Below are positions 42,389 to 51,177 of a stretch of 64,000 bases of DNA, one piece after another. The stretch's first letter is position 1. Every line of letters begins with the position of its first letter. Location: NCBI GenBank assembly GCA_964483325.1, contig CAZAAW010000001.1:62001-126000 (forward strand). Reading direction: 5' to 3'. The DNA comes from CAZAAW01 sp964483325. Lineage in GTDB: Bacteria > Pseudomonadota > Alphaproteobacteria > Rhizobiales > Kaistiaceae. Under the pieces are notes generated by a model, which made no database searches, was not told the DNA's origin, and saw only the letters and a program-made list of their open reading frames with translations. Position numbers and translations under genes: made by a program.

Positions 42389-43165
42389 ATGCCCACGAAC
42401 GACAGGGCGGCGGCCCGCCGTGCTTCGTCCAGCCAGCCGGCGATCGAGATCATCGCCATGAACAAGTGGTACGGGGAGTTCCACGTCCTGCGCGACATCA
42501 ACCTCACCGTCATGAGCGGTGAGCGGATCGTCGTGTGCGGGCCGTCCGGCTCCGGCAAGTCGACGATGCTTCGCTGCATCAATCGGCTGGAGGAGCACCA
42601 GAGCGGGACGATCATCGTCGACGGCGTCGAACTCGCCGACAACCTCAAGCGCATCGACGAGGTGCGCCGCGACGTCGGCATGGTCTTCCAGCAGTTCAAT
42701 CTCTTCCCGCATCTGACGATCCTGGAGAACTGCACGCTGGCGCCCATCTGGGTGAAGAAGATGCCGCAGCGGGAGGCCGAGGCGGTGGCGATGCGCTTCC
42801 TGGAGCGCGTCAGGATTCCCGAGCAGGCCGGCAAATATCCGGGCCAGCTCTCCGGCGGCCAGCAGCAGCGCGTCGCCATCGCCCGGGCGCTGTGCATGAA
42901 TCCGCGCATTATGCTGTTCGACGAGCCGACCTCGGCGCTCGACCCGGAGATGATCAAGGAAGTCCTCGACGTCATGGTCTCGCTGGCCGAGGAGGGCATG
43001 ACGATGGTCGTCGTGACCCACGAGATGGGGTTCGCGCGCCAGGTTGCCGATCAGGTCGTCTTCATGGATGCCGGCCAGATCGTCGAGAAGAACGAGCCGC
43101 GGGCCTTCTTCGACCACCCGCGGCACGAACGGACGCGGCTCTTCCTCAGCCAGATCCTTCATTGA
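42389..43165 (+). CDS. aapP: General L-amino acid ABC transporter, ATPase
   Basis: 258 residues. Walker A GPSGSGKST, Q-loop MVFQQFNLFPH, signature LSGGQQQRVAIARAL and Walker B IMLFDEPTSALDPEM are intact. It belongs to the GlnQ/HisP group. ATG 42389 sits six bases after AGGAG, whereas ATG 42383 abuts it, so 42389 is preferred. It completes the importer. Confidence 0.95.
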   Translation: MPTNDRAAARRASSSQPAIEIIAMNKWYGEFHVLRDINLTVMSGERIVVCGPSGSGKSTMLRCINRLEEHQSGTIIVDGVELADNLKRIDEVRRDVGMVFQQFNLFPHLTILENCTLAPIWVKKMPQREAEAVAMRFLERVRIPEQAGKYPGQLSGGQQQRVAIARALCMNPRIMLFDEPTSALDPEMIKEVLDVMVSLAEEGMTMVVVTHEMGFARQVADQVVFMDAGQIVEKNEPRAFFDHPRHERTRLFLSQILH

Positions 43166-43244
43166 TCGTGCGCCCGGTCGCCTCGGCTGCCGGGTTGGGC
43201 TAGAACGTCGCCGGCCTGGGCCTGCCGACGACGGAGAGGACGCC

Positions 43245-44177
43245 ATGAGAGTCACGCTCGACCTTGATGCGCTGCTCGCCGACGGGAAGCTGACGGAGGC
43301 CGAGGCGGCGCGGCTGGCTTCCTATGCCGCGCCGGCCGCCAGCGTCGCGGCCTTCAGCGCCCTGATCGGCTTCGGCCTGGTAGCGGTGAGCGCCGGCCTG
43401 ATCCTGCTCATCCCGGATGCCCGCACCGGCATAGCGCTCGGCGCGCTTCTCCTGCTCGCCGGCCTGGTGCTCTACCGCGGCGGTACGCGCTGGGAAATTC
43501 TCGGCCATATCTGCGTCATTCTCGGCGCCATCGGCATTGCCGGCGGCGTTGTTGTGCTGACCGAGGGCGCAAGGCTTGCCCTTGCTGCCATTGCCGTCGG
43601 CTTTGCGGCGATCGGCATCTTCGCCCGCAGCAGCCTCCTTATCGTCGGTGCCGTTCTGGCCGCCTCCTGCGTCCTCGGCGGCGACAACAGCGATTTCGAC
43701 CCGGCCGGCTTCCTCGGCATCACCGTGCCGGCGACGACGATCCTCGTCTTCGGCGTTGGGGCGATCGCCGCCTATCTTCTGTCGACGCGGCTGCGCGGCG
43801 ATGGCGCGCAGCTGGCGCTGACCGCAGCGCGGACGGGCCTGTTTCTCGTCAATGTGGCGTTCTGGGTCGGATCGGTCTGGGGCGACAGCGTCGACTGGCT
43901 CGGCCAGGAGATCGACCGGCTGGTCTTCGCCGTGGTCTGGGCTGTCTGCCTGCTGGCGCTGGCCGTCTGGGGTGTGGCGCGCAATCGCGCCTGGGCCGTC
44001 AATGCGGCGGCGGTTGCCGGGATCATCCACCTGCTGACGCAGTGGTTCCTGCAGTTCGGTGCCAGCCCGACGACGATCCTGATCGCCGGCGTGGTGGCGC
44101 TGGTGACGGCCGTCGTGCTGTGGAATTTCAACCGGCGCCTGTGGCAGGGGCGGCGCCGGCAGGTCGGCACGGCCTGA
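43245..44177 (+). CDS. Multi-TM membrane protein of unknown function
   Basis: 310 residues with about ten TM helices following a short cytoplasmic N-terminus (DALLADGKLTEAEAARLASYA). That helical start before a helix bundle is reminiscent of DUF2157-type proteins but not a firm match. GGAGAGGA lies four bases upstream of ATG 43245. A strong bidirectional terminator follows. No transport motif seen. Confidence 0.7.
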   Translation: MRVTLDLDALLADGKLTEAEAARLASYAAPAASVAAFSALIGFGLVAVSAGLILLIPDARTGIALGALLLLAGLVLYRGGTRWEILGHICVILGAIGIAGGVVVLTEGARLALAAIAVGFAAIGIFARSSLLIVGAVLAASCVLGGDNSDFDPAGFLGITVPATTILVFGVGAIAAYLLSTRLRGDGAQLALTAARTGLFLVNVAFWVGSVWGDSVDWLGQEIDRLVFAVVWAVCLLALAVWGVARNRAWAVNAAAVAGIIHLLTQWFLQFGASPTTILIAGVVALVTAVVLWNFNRRLWQGRRRQVGTA

Positions 44178-44182
44178 TGGAA

Positions 44183-44211
44183 AAAGGGGCGCCCGAACCG
44201 GGCGCCCCTTT
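44183..44211. terminator. Bidirectional intrinsic terminator
   Basis: 12-bp perfect stem including flanking A/T (44183-44194 with 44200-44211) and a 5-base loop, preceded by AAAAA and followed by TTT. It lies between the stops of convergent genes at 44177 and 44215. Confidence 0.85.
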
Positions 44212-44214
44212 CGC

Positions 44215-46113
44215 TTACTGCTGGTCGGCAGTCTGCAGCAGGCTGGTGATGTTGCGCAGCGTCACGCGCCGGTTCTGGCGCTCCGGCCCATCCGTCTGGA
44301 TCTTCAGATACTGCTCGCCATAGCCCTGGGTCACCAGGTTCTCCGGCGGGATATCGAAGTTGGCGGAGAGGGCGACCGCCACCGCTTCGGCGCGGCGGTC
44401 CGACAGCAGCAGGTTCGACGTGTCGGAGCCGACAGCGTCGGTATGCCCCTCGACGAGGAAGACCGCATCGGGATTGTCGTCGAGGACGTCCCCGATCGCC
44501 TCCGCAACGATGGAGAGCGACTCGAACTGGCTCGGCGAGATCGAGGCGCTGCCCGTGTCGAATGTGATCGTGTCGAGGTCAACGCGGCGCAGCTTGTCGC
44601 GCAGCCTCTCGCTGTAGCGGATTTCGTCGAGCGAGTAGGGGCGCTCGACCTCCTCCACCGGCGGCGCTTCGAACGCATCGATGATCACCCGCGGCGTCGC
44701 CCGGCGCGTCTCGACGATGTACTCCTCCTGCGGGATGCGCAGGCGCAGCGGCGGCAGCTCGTCCTCGAAGCGCGGCGGTGGCGGACGGCGGTCGCGATCG
44801 CGGCGGTTGTCGTAGCGATCCCTGTCGTCGATCAGACGAATCTCGCGGCCGTCGCGCGTGACGCGCCGCCGGTCGATGATCTCGCCATAGCGGTCGCGCA
44901 GCGTGACGATGCGGCTGCCGTCCTCGCGGAAGATCGTGGTTCTGGTCAGGCCGCCGTCGAGGTCTTCAACCTGGACGTCACGGGCATTGTAGAGCAGGCG
45001 ATCGTCGTCGCCGGCACGGCCGCGGTCGATGACGATCTGGCCGCCGCGGCGCACCACGAAGCGGTCGCCGGACCGCTCCATGACCTCGCCGCCGAGATCG
45101 AGCGGCGGTCGTGGCCCACGGGCATCGTCACGGCCGGGACCGCGATCGCCAGCGCCCGGACCGCGGCCGTCACCAGGACCGCGCTGGTCCGGACCGCCAC
45201 GGCGGTCGCCGCGGCGATCATCGCCCGGCCCGCCGCGCGACGGAATGCCGAGCTGCTGATCGAGCTTCTCGCGCAGGCTGCGGACGCGCTCCGCTTCCTC
45301 GCGGTCGCCCTGCCGGCTGAGCTGATCCTCGACGACCGAGGCCGGCGGGGTAGCGGGTGGCGTCGCCTCGGCGGCAGGCGGCTGCGCCGGCGGACTAGCC
45401 TGGGCCGGCTGCTCGGCCGGCGGCTGAGCCGGGCGCTCGCGGCGCGGCCGTTCGCGCGGCGGCTGAGGCGGCTGGGCGGCCTCGGCCGGGCGCTCCTCCG
45501 GCGGCGGAGGCGGAGTCTCGGCCTGCTCGCGGCGCGGCCGCTCGGGCCGCGGCGGCGTTTCTGCCTGATCGCGGCGTGGCCGCTCGCGGCGTGGCTGCTG
45601 CTCCGGCTCGGCGGCCTGCTCCGGTGCGGGCTCGGCCGGCGGCGGGGTCTCGGCCTGGTCGCGGCGCGGCTGCTCGCGGCGCGGCTGCTCCGGCTCGGCG
45701 GCCTGCTCCGGTGCCGGTTCGGCCGGCGGCGGAGCCTCGGCAGCAGGCGGTTCCTCCTGCGCGGCCGGCCGGCGCCGCGGCGGCGGCTCCTCGGCCTGCT
45801 CCTGCTGCTGCTCGGCAGGCGGCTGGGCGGCAGGTGCTTCGGCTCCGTCGCGTCCCTGGCGGCGCTCCTCGCGCTGCTGCTGACGCTCATTGCGTTGTTC
45901 TTCGCGCTGCTGCTGGCGCCGGCGGCGCTCCTCGTCGCGCGCGGCGCGCGGATCATCCGCTGCAGCCGGCTCCTCGGCGGCAGCCGGGTCATCGGCCTGC
46001 GCCAGAAGCATGGGCACCGGCGAGGCATCCCGCGCCTGCGCGCCCTGACTGGCGGCGAGGCCCAAGGCGATCGGAGCGACGCTGGTGAGAAGCAAACGAA
46101 CGGCCGTCTTCAT
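44215..46113 (-). CDS. OmpA-domain protein with long Pro/Glu/Arg-rich region
   Basis: 632 residues with a signal peptide (VRLLLTSVAPIALGLAASQG). Residues about 30-290 are low complexity: Gln/Arg-rich coiled stretch, then Pro/Glu/Ala/Arg repeats that include a near-duplicate PAEPAPEQAAEPEQ-PRRE block. A Gly/Arg/Asp-rich segment follows, then a beta-rich domain. The C-terminal OmpA/MotB domain (about 520-630: VFLVEGHTDAVGSDTSN, LSDRRAEAVA, NRRVTLRN) should bind peptidoglycan. It is probably an outer-membrane or periplasmic anchor. ATG 46113 puts the signal peptide at the start. Confidence 0.88.
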   Translation of the reverse strand: MKTAVRLLLTSVAPIALGLAASQGAQARDASPVPMLLAQADDPAAAEEPAAADDPRAARDEERRRRQQQREEQRNERQQQREERRQGRDGAEAPAAQPPAEQQQEQAEEPPPRRRPAAQEEPPAAEAPPPAEPAPEQAAEPEQPRREQPRRDQAETPPPAEPAPEQAAEPEQQPRRERPRRDQAETPPRPERPRREQAETPPPPPEERPAEAAQPPQPPRERPRRERPAQPPAEQPAQASPPAQPPAAEATPPATPPASVVEDQLSRQGDREEAERVRSLREKLDQQLGIPSRGGPGDDRRGDRRGGPDQRGPGDGRGPGAGDRGPGRDDARGPRPPLDLGGEVMERSGDRFVVRRGGQIVIDRGRAGDDDRLLYNARDVQVEDLDGGLTRTTIFREDGSRIVTLRDRYGEIIDRRRVTRDGREIRLIDDRDRYDNRRDRDRRPPPPRFEDELPPLRLRIPQEEYIVETRRATPRVIIDAFEAPPVEEVERPYSLDEIRYSERLRDKLRRVDLDTITFDTGSASISPSQFESLSIVAEAIGDVLDDNPDAVFLVEGHTDAVGSDTSNLLLSDRRAEAVAVALSANFDIPPENLVTQGYGEQYLKIQTDGPERQNRRVTLRNITSLLQTADQQ

Positions 46114-46323
46114 GGAGATACCTTCCTTCGATCGGTCAGGACAAACGCCCGGCCAAGTCTGCGGTTCCACCGCAATCGCTGCGGTTCCCTCGGAATCGGA
46201 GACTGTGAACCCCCGGAGCATGGTGAAAAACGCCAGCCCAATTGGGGCCGTAGCACGGCAGTCTCGGCGCCTGCCGCGGAAAACGAAAAGCCATTGCCGG
46301 ATCAGATCGATAGCGGCACCCGT

Positions 46324-47190
46324 CTAATCCGCCGGACCCGCTGCAATGTCCGAATCGGGCCGGCTGCCCCAATCTGCCCACGAACCGTCATAAAGCGAAA
46401 CGCCGGGATGGCCGAGTATCTCCGCCGCCAGGACCAGGGTCGCGGCGACGACGCCCGAGCCGCAGCTGGCGATGACAGGCCGTTTGAGGTCGATGCCGGC
46501 GGCGGCGAAGGCGCCCGCCAGCGCGGCGTCGTCCTTCAGCCGGCCGTCGGCCAGGAGCTCGCTGCCCGGCAGGTTGCGGCTGCCCGGCGCGTGTCCGGAG
46601 CGCACGCCGGGCCGGGGCTCCGGTGCCGCGCCGGCAAAGCGCGCCGCCGGACGGGCATCGGCAAGCTGCGCCGATCCGTCGGCAAGATGGCGCCGCACCG
46701 CGTCATAGTCCTCTACCGCCGCCGGATCGAATGCGGGAACGAAGCGCCGCGGCGACGGACTCGTGACGCCTGGCGCCACAGCGCCGCCGCTGGCACGCCA
46801 GGCCGGCAGGCCGCCGTCGAGGATGACGACGTCCGGGGCGCCCATGACCCGGAAGGTCCACCAGACCCGCGGCGCGGAGAAGAGGCCGACGCTGTCATAG
46901 ACGACGATGCGCTGCTGCGCATCGATGCCGAGCGCTCCGACAGCTTCGGCGAAGGCCGCGGGTGCGGGAAGCATATGCGGCAGCGGTGAACTCCGATCCG
47001 CCACGGCGTCGATGTCGAAGAACGCCGCGGCCGGTATATGGCCGTCGCGATATTCGGCTGCCGCATCGCGGCCGCTGTCGGGCAGATGCCAGGACCCGTC
47101 GACGATCGCCACATGCGGATCGCCGAGATGCGCCGCCAGCCATTGCGGCGTGACGAACCAGCGGCTGCGGTCGCCTTGCCTGGCCATCAT
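46324..47190 (-). CDS. sseA: 3-Mercaptopyruvate/thiosulfate sulfurtransferase
   Basis: 288 residues with two rhodanese domains. The active cysteine is Cys 243 in IASCGSGVVA, the CGSG[VT] loop of mercaptopyruvate sulfurtransferases. Other landmarks are YRDGHIPAAAFFDID and SGHAPGSRNLP. It transfers sulfur to cyanide or thiols and takes part in cysteine breakdown. It is last of three genes after cysK and the alanyl-editing gene, with an ATGA overlap, giving a cysteine-linked operon. Confidence 0.92.
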   Translation of the reverse strand: MMARQGDRSRWFVTPQWLAAHLGDPHVAIVDGSWHLPDSGRDAAAEYRDGHIPAAAFFDIDAVADRSSPLPHMLPAPAAFAEAVGALGIDAQQRIVVYDSVGLFSAPRVWWTFRVMGAPDVVILDGGLPAWRASGGAVAPGVTSPSPRRFVPAFDPAAVEDYDAVRRHLADGSAQLADARPAARFAGAAPEPRPGVRSGHAPGSRNLPGSELLADGRLKDDAALAGAFAAAGIDLKRPVIASCGSGVVAATLVLAAEILGHPGVSLYDGSWADWGSRPDSDIAAGPAD

Positions 47191-47915
47191 GCCTCCTCTG
47201 CGAACCGGAGGCGGACCCTCCGATTCTGCCGGCCCTTGTTCTCGATCTTGCTGACCTTGACGCGGCCGATCTCGCCGGTCGAGCGGACATGGGTTCCGCC
47301 GCAGGGCTGCAGATCGATATCGCCGATGCGCACGAGCCGCACCCGGCCCGAGCCGAGCGGCGGCATGACGGACATCGTCTTGACGAGGCCGGGATTGGCC
47401 AGCAGCTCGTCGTCGGTGATCCATTCGTCGGTCACCGGATGATCGGCCTCGACCATGGCTTCCAGCTGTCGGTCGATGACTTCCCGCACCGGCACGGCAT
47501 CGACGATGTCGAAGTCGAGATGGCTCTCGTCGGCGCCGATGCGGCCGCCGGTCACCGGGAAGGGCAGCGCCACCGACAGGAGATGCAGCGCCGTGTGCAT
47601 GCGCATGTGGCGAAGGCGCCGCTGCCAGTCGATCCGGGCCGTGACCGCCGTGCCGACCGCCGGCCGCGTGCTGCCGTCGCCGGGGAGATGGACGATCTCG
47701 CCCTTGTCCGCGCCATAGATTGCCGTGGCAACCGGAATGGCGGTGCCGTCGTCGAGGACGAGAATGCCGGAATCGCCGGGCTGGCCGCCGCCGGTGGCGA
47801 AGAAGATCGTCCTGTCGAGGATGATGCCGCCGTCGTCATTGACCGCGACGACCCGCGCCGCGGCCTCGCGGAGATAGGCGTCGGTCCGAAACAGAAGATC
47901 GGTCCGCTGCGCCAT
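47187..47915 (-). CDS. Alanyl-tRNA editing protein (AlaX-type)
   Basis: 242 residues. It is a free-standing version of the AlaRS editing domain, which hydrolyses Ser- (or Gly-) mischarged tRNA-Ala. The zinc site is complete: His 107 and His 111 (MHTALHLL), Cys 205 and His 209 (QPCGGTHV). The N-terminal TGGGQPGDSG block is the usual AlaX start. It sits between cysK and sseA with 3-bp and overlapping junctions; a link between serine/cysteine levels and mischarging is an appealing inference. Confidence 0.93.
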   Translation of the reverse strand: MAQRTDLLFRTDAYLREAAARVVAVNDDGGIILDRTIFFATGGGQPGDSGILVLDDGTAIPVATAIYGADKGEIVHLPGDGSTRPAVGTAVTARIDWQRRLRHMRMHTALHLLSVALPFPVTGGRIGADESHLDFDIVDAVPVREVIDRQLEAMVEADHPVTDEWITDDELLANPGLVKTMSVMPPLGSGRVRLVRIGDIDLQPCGGTHVRSTGEIGRVKVSKIENKGRQNRRVRLRFAEEA

Positions 47916-47918
47916 CGC

Positions 47919-48956
47919 TCAGGCGTTCACGAAGGGCACGGCAACGTCGCGGCTGTCTTCCATCCAGGCCGGGGCAGGCAGGCCCTTCGAGCGAAGGAAA
48001 GGCGGATTGAAGAGCTTCGACTGATAGCGCGTGCCGTAGTCGCAGAGCAGCGTCACGATCGTATGGCCGGGGCCGAGATGGCGGGCGAGCCGCACGGCGC
48101 CGGCGATGTTGACGCCCGACGACGTGCCGACGCACAGACCCTCGTATTGCAGCAGGTCGAAGATGTAGGGCAGGGCCTCTTCGTCCGGGACCTGGAAGGC
48201 GATATCGACCGGCGCGTCCTCGAGATTGGCTGTGATGCGTCCCTGGCCGATGCCCTCGGTGATCGACGAGCCCGACGCTTCGAGGCGGCCGGTCGTATAG
48301 TAGCTGTAGAGGGCGGCGCCCATCGGGTCAGCGAGGCCGATCATCACTTTGGGATTGCGCTCCTTGAGGGCGATGCCCGTTCCCGCCAGCGTTCCGCCGG
48401 TGCCGACCGAGCAGACGAAGCCGTCGATCCTCCCGCCGGTCTGGTCCCAGATCTCCGGACCGGTGGTTTCGACATGCGCCTGGCGGTTGGCGACATTGTC
48501 GAACTGGTTGGCCCAGAAGGCGCCGTGCGGCTCGGTGCGGGCCAGCTCGTCCGCCAGCCGCCCGGACACCTTCACGTAATTGTTGGGGTTGCTGTAGGGG
48601 ACGGCAGGCACCTCGATCAGCTTGGCGCCGACGATGCGCAGCGTGTCCTTCTTCTCCTGGCTCTGCGTGTCGGGAATGACGATGACCGACCGCAGCCCAA
48701 GGGCATTGCCGACCAGCGCCAGCCCGATGCCGGTATTGCCGGCTGTCCCCTCGACGATGACGCCGCCCGGCTGGATCAGCCCCCGCGCCAATGCGTCGCG
48801 GATGATGTAGAGCGCCGCCCGGTCTTTGACCGACTGGCCGGGGTTCATGAATTCGGCCTTGGCGTAGATGTCGCAGCCGGTCATCTCGGAAACCCGGTTG
48901 AGCCGGATCAGCGGCGTGCGCCCGATGGCGTCTACGGCAGAGGCAAGAACGTTCAT
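47919..48956 (-). CDS. cysK: Cysteine synthase (O-acetylserine sulfhydrylase)
   Basis: 345 residues, PLP-dependent fold type II. The PLP lysine is Lys 44 (PGQSVKDRAAL), the substrate loop is GTAGNTGIGLA and the phosphate-binding loop is SVGTGGTLAGTG. It condenses O-acetylserine (made by CysE, 11010) with sulfide. The longer C-terminus and GTAGNTG in place of the common TSGNTG mark a rhizobial subgroup; cystathionine beta-synthase-like use of other nucleophiles cannot be excluded. Confidence 0.92.
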   Translation of the reverse strand: MNVLASAVDAIGRTPLIRLNRVSEMTGCDIYAKAEFMNPGQSVKDRAALYIIRDALARGLIQPGGVIVEGTAGNTGIGLALVGNALGLRSVIVIPDTQSQEKKDTLRIVGAKLIEVPAVPYSNPNNYVKVSGRLADELARTEPHGAFWANQFDNVANRQAHVETTGPEIWDQTGGRIDGFVCSVGTGGTLAGTGIALKERNPKVMIGLADPMGAALYSYYTTGRLEASGSSITEGIGQGRITANLEDAPVDIAFQVPDEEALPYIFDLLQYEGLCVGTSSGVNIAGAVRLARHLGPGHTIVTLLCDYGTRYQSKLFNPPFLRSKGLPAPAWMEDSRDVAVPFVNA

Positions 48957-49246
48957 TACAGCGCGGGGTTGGTGGCGGGAGGGGGACGGCGCAGCCGCCG
49001 TCGGCGGAAGCTAGTTCCTGGCAGCCGGGGCATCAAGCCAAGCGCTTGCGTCATTCCCGGCAATAGCGGCACGACGATCCCGTCGCGGTGACGGTAAGAT
49101 CGGCTTATTAATTGATCCTATTGCGGAAATAGAGCACCGCAACCTTGGCAATAAACGTCCAGATGCCCACATCTGTGCTGGCGGCGGATCGGGAACCGGT
49201 TTCCGGCTTTCCGGCTTGTCATCATCGTCAGCAAGAGGGTCAAACC

Positions 49247-49402
49247 ATGAGACAGAACACGGGAAGTGGCGTGCTGTTCACGGCAATCGGCCTGCTGGTC
49301 GGTATCGGGATCGCCATGGCGATGAGCGCCGAGATGGTGACCCAGGGCCAGGCGCTGCAGCACCTCGCCGAGGCTTACGGCGTCGCAACGACGCTTCGCT
49401 GA
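49247..49402 (+). CDS. Small single-TM protein, 51 residues
   Basis: A TM helix (GVLFTAIGLLVGIGIAMAMS) follows a short polar N-terminus; the tail is a short amphipathic helix. ATG 49247 has an AGAGGG about seven bases upstream. An in-frame ATG at 49145 is possible but adds unlikely sequence. Unknown family; moderately supported. Confidence 0.5.
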   Translation: MRQNTGSGVLFTAIGLLVGIGIAMAMSAEMVTQGQALQHLAEAYGVATTLR

Positions 49403-49442
49403 TCCTGCAGCTCGGGGTCTGGCGCGGCTTCCGGAGGGCCGG

Positions 49443-49826
49443 CTATTGGCCGGCTCCCGTCTGGAAGCCTTCCGCCTGGAGCATCCGGTTGAGGGCATTG
49501 ACAGAGGACGGCCCGAATGGCCGGACGCCCTCGATCGCCTGGTCGAGGACGATGTTCTGTGGGTTCGCCGTATCGGCGAAGACGCAGGTGAAATCCGTCG
49601 GATAGACCTTGCCGCTACTCTTGCTGGTCGCCGTGTAGGACACCACCACCATGTTGGCGGCTGGTGTCTCGTCGCGGATGTTTGTCACCGCGAAGGTGAA
49701 GGTCAGGACCAGGGCCGTCCGGGCTGCCTTTTCGCAGGCTTCCGCATAGCGGGACGGTGCTTGCGCCGCCGCAGGCACGGCCAGGGTCAGCGCCAGCAGG
49801 ACCGGAACGAGGCGCGCCTGTGACAT
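49443..49826 (-). CDS. Small secreted protein of unknown function
   Basis: 127 residues with a signal peptide (LVPVLLALTLAVPAAAQA). The mature part has two cysteines (YAEACEKAA and DFTCVFAD) and a beta-rich middle (MVVVSYTATSKSSGKVYPTDFTC). This looks like a small periplasmic domain, perhaps disulfide-bonded. It is 29 bases downstream of the MarR gene on the same strand and may share its transcript. Confidence 0.68.
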   Translation of the reverse strand: MSQARLVPVLLALTLAVPAAAQAPSRYAEACEKAARTALVLTFTFAVTNIRDETPAANMVVVSYTATSKSSGKVYPTDFTCVFADTANPQNIVLDQAIEGVRPFGPSSVNALNRMLQAEGFQTGAGQ

Positions 49827-49855
49827 CGGAAGGCTCCAGAGCCAGGCGTGATCGC

Positions 49856-50305
49856 TCAGGCGTCGACCCGCGTTGGCGCCGTCAGCGTCAGGCGCATGCG
49901 CTCCAGGCTCCGCCAGGTCGTGTCGACGTCTTCCTCGGGGATGCCGGCGGTGAGCTCGGCGCGCAGCGCCGCTGCCACCTCGTCGATGCGCTTGAGAAGA
50001 GGTTCCGCTGCCGCCGTCACGCGGACGGATTTCGCCCGGCGGTCGGTCGGGCTCGCCTCGCGCACGACAAGGCCGCGGCTCTCCAGCCGGTCGAGGAAAC
50101 CGACGAGCGTCATCGGCTCGATCGACATCGCCTCGGCAAGGCGAGCCTGCGTCGCCAGCGGCGCCGCCATGCTGATCTGCCGGAGCGCCCGTGCTTCGCC
50201 GGGAGTTACGCCAAGGCCGGCCTCGTCGAGCAGCAGCTCAAAACGCCGGCGCAGCAATCGCGAGACTTCGAGAATCTGGACAGTGAGGGGATGATCGGGT
50301 GTCAT
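49856..50305 (-). CDS. MarR family transcriptional regulator
   Basis: 149 residues with a winged helix: ARALRQISMAAPLATQARLAEAMSIEPMTLVGFLDRLESRGLV then the wing ASPTDRRAKSVRVT. These regulators respond to phenolic or oxidative ligands and often control a neighbour. No efflux gene is adjacent; the secreted protein at 49443 is its only close downstream neighbour. Confidence 0.9.
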   Translation of the reverse strand: MTPDHPLTVQILEVSRLLRRRFELLLDEAGLGVTPGEARALRQISMAAPLATQARLAEAMSIEPMTLVGFLDRLESRGLVVREASPTDRRAKSVRVTAAAEPLLKRIDEVAAALRAELTAGIPEEDVDTTWRSLERMRLTLTAPTRVDA

Positions 50306-50469
50306 AGGCTACGCTAACCATATTGCTTGCGGCTTTGTAAGCCCCGGCAGTTGATTTCCCGGCGCTTTTCTGAAGGAGCGGAAGCCGCCCCTTAGCCGAG
50401 GCAGGTAAGCGGCGCATTTCACGTTTGCGTGGAGAAGGAACTTGCTGCCGCAATGGCCGCAACACTGCG

Positions 50470-50727
50470 TCAGGGCTCGGCGCGGGCCGACGGCTTGACC
50501 CAGCGATGCCACAGCCGCATCAGCCAGACGGTCATGCGGCGCCTCAGCCGGCGCACGCTCGGGAAGTCGTAGGAAAGGACGATCAGGCCGAGCGGGACCA
50601 TCCAGAAGCCGAGGATCGGCAGGAAGCCGACGAGGCCGCCGAGCACCAGAACCACGCCCACGCCGACCCGGACGACCGGATTGGCGGGCAGGTTGAAGCG
50701 GCGGCTGCCGATGCGGACAGACGGCAT
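50470..50727 (-). CDS. Small two-TM protein (PGPGW-like)
   Basis: 85 residues with two closely spaced TM helices (VVRVGVGVVLVLGGLVGFLPILGFW and the adjoining VPLGLIVLSYD) and a basic tail. It resembles the small PGPGW-type membrane proteins but lacks a literal PGPG. ATG 50727 is the best start; no Shine-Dalgarno is ideal. Function unknown. Confidence 0.6.
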   Translation of the reverse strand: MPSVRIGSRRFNLPANPVVRVGVGVVLVLGGLVGFLPILGFWMVPLGLIVLSYDFPSVRRLRRRMTVWLMRLWHRWVKPSARAEP

Positions 50728-51019
50728 GAGATGCTCGACCTTTCGGCTCGCGCTGGATGCGACAGTCGTCGACGGTAAAGACACATGTTCCTCTGCAGGC
50801 GGGAAAGCAAGTAGCGGCGCCATTTGCCGTCGCCATCGCTGAACCCTCCCTGAACCAGCTTCACGGCCAAGATGGCCGAAGCATGACGCAACCGGCCGCA
50901 GGGGAAGCGTGTTCAGGTTGTGGAGCCTGTCGCGATGTCGCGTACCTTCGCGCATGGCGGGGTTGGCAAGCCGCGAGGGGCTTTGCTATAGGCATCGCCG
51001 CGGCCGCAAGGCGCGCCGT

Positions 51020-51095
51020 TCCTCGGTAGCTCAGTTGGTAGAGCACGTGACTGTTAATCATGTGGTCGCTGGTTCGAGCCCAGCCCGAGGAGCCA
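51020..51095 (+). tRNA. tRNA-Asn (GTT)
   Basis: 76 bases: acceptor TCCTCGG/CCGAGGA, D-arm GCTC/GAGC, anticodon loop CTGTTAA with anticodon GTT, T-arm GCTGG-TTCGAGC-CCAGC and encoded CCA. A terminator follows directly. Confidence 0.97.
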
Positions 51096-51100
51096 GTTTG

Positions 51101-51140
51101 GAAAGGACCCGGTGAGCTGATCGCCGGGTCCTTTCTTTTT
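51101..51140 (+). terminator. Intrinsic terminator of tRNA-Asn
   Basis: 12-bp perfect stem (51101-51112 with 51124-51135), 11-base loop and TTTTT at 51136-51140, starting five bases after the tRNA. Confidence 0.9.
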
Positions 51141-51177
51141 GCGCCCAGGTCTTCTTTCTGGCCGGGGTTTGCGTCTC

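Noticed and set aside
45590..45740. Repeats that could suggest a CRISPR-like or tandem array
   Set aside because: They are in frame and encode the Pro/Glu-rich repeats of the OmpA-domain protein; there are no regular unique spacers.
44443..46989. 848-codon plus-strand open frame opposite the OmpA-domain gene
   Set aside because: Arg/Leu/Gly repeats are the complement of the Pro/Glu-rich repeats; no start signal or recognisable domain.
50309..50470. Zinc-ribbon-like reading (CCGHCGSKFLLH) downstream of the small two-TM gene
   Set aside because: No start codon or ribosome site of its own, and it is out of frame with the neighbouring gene.
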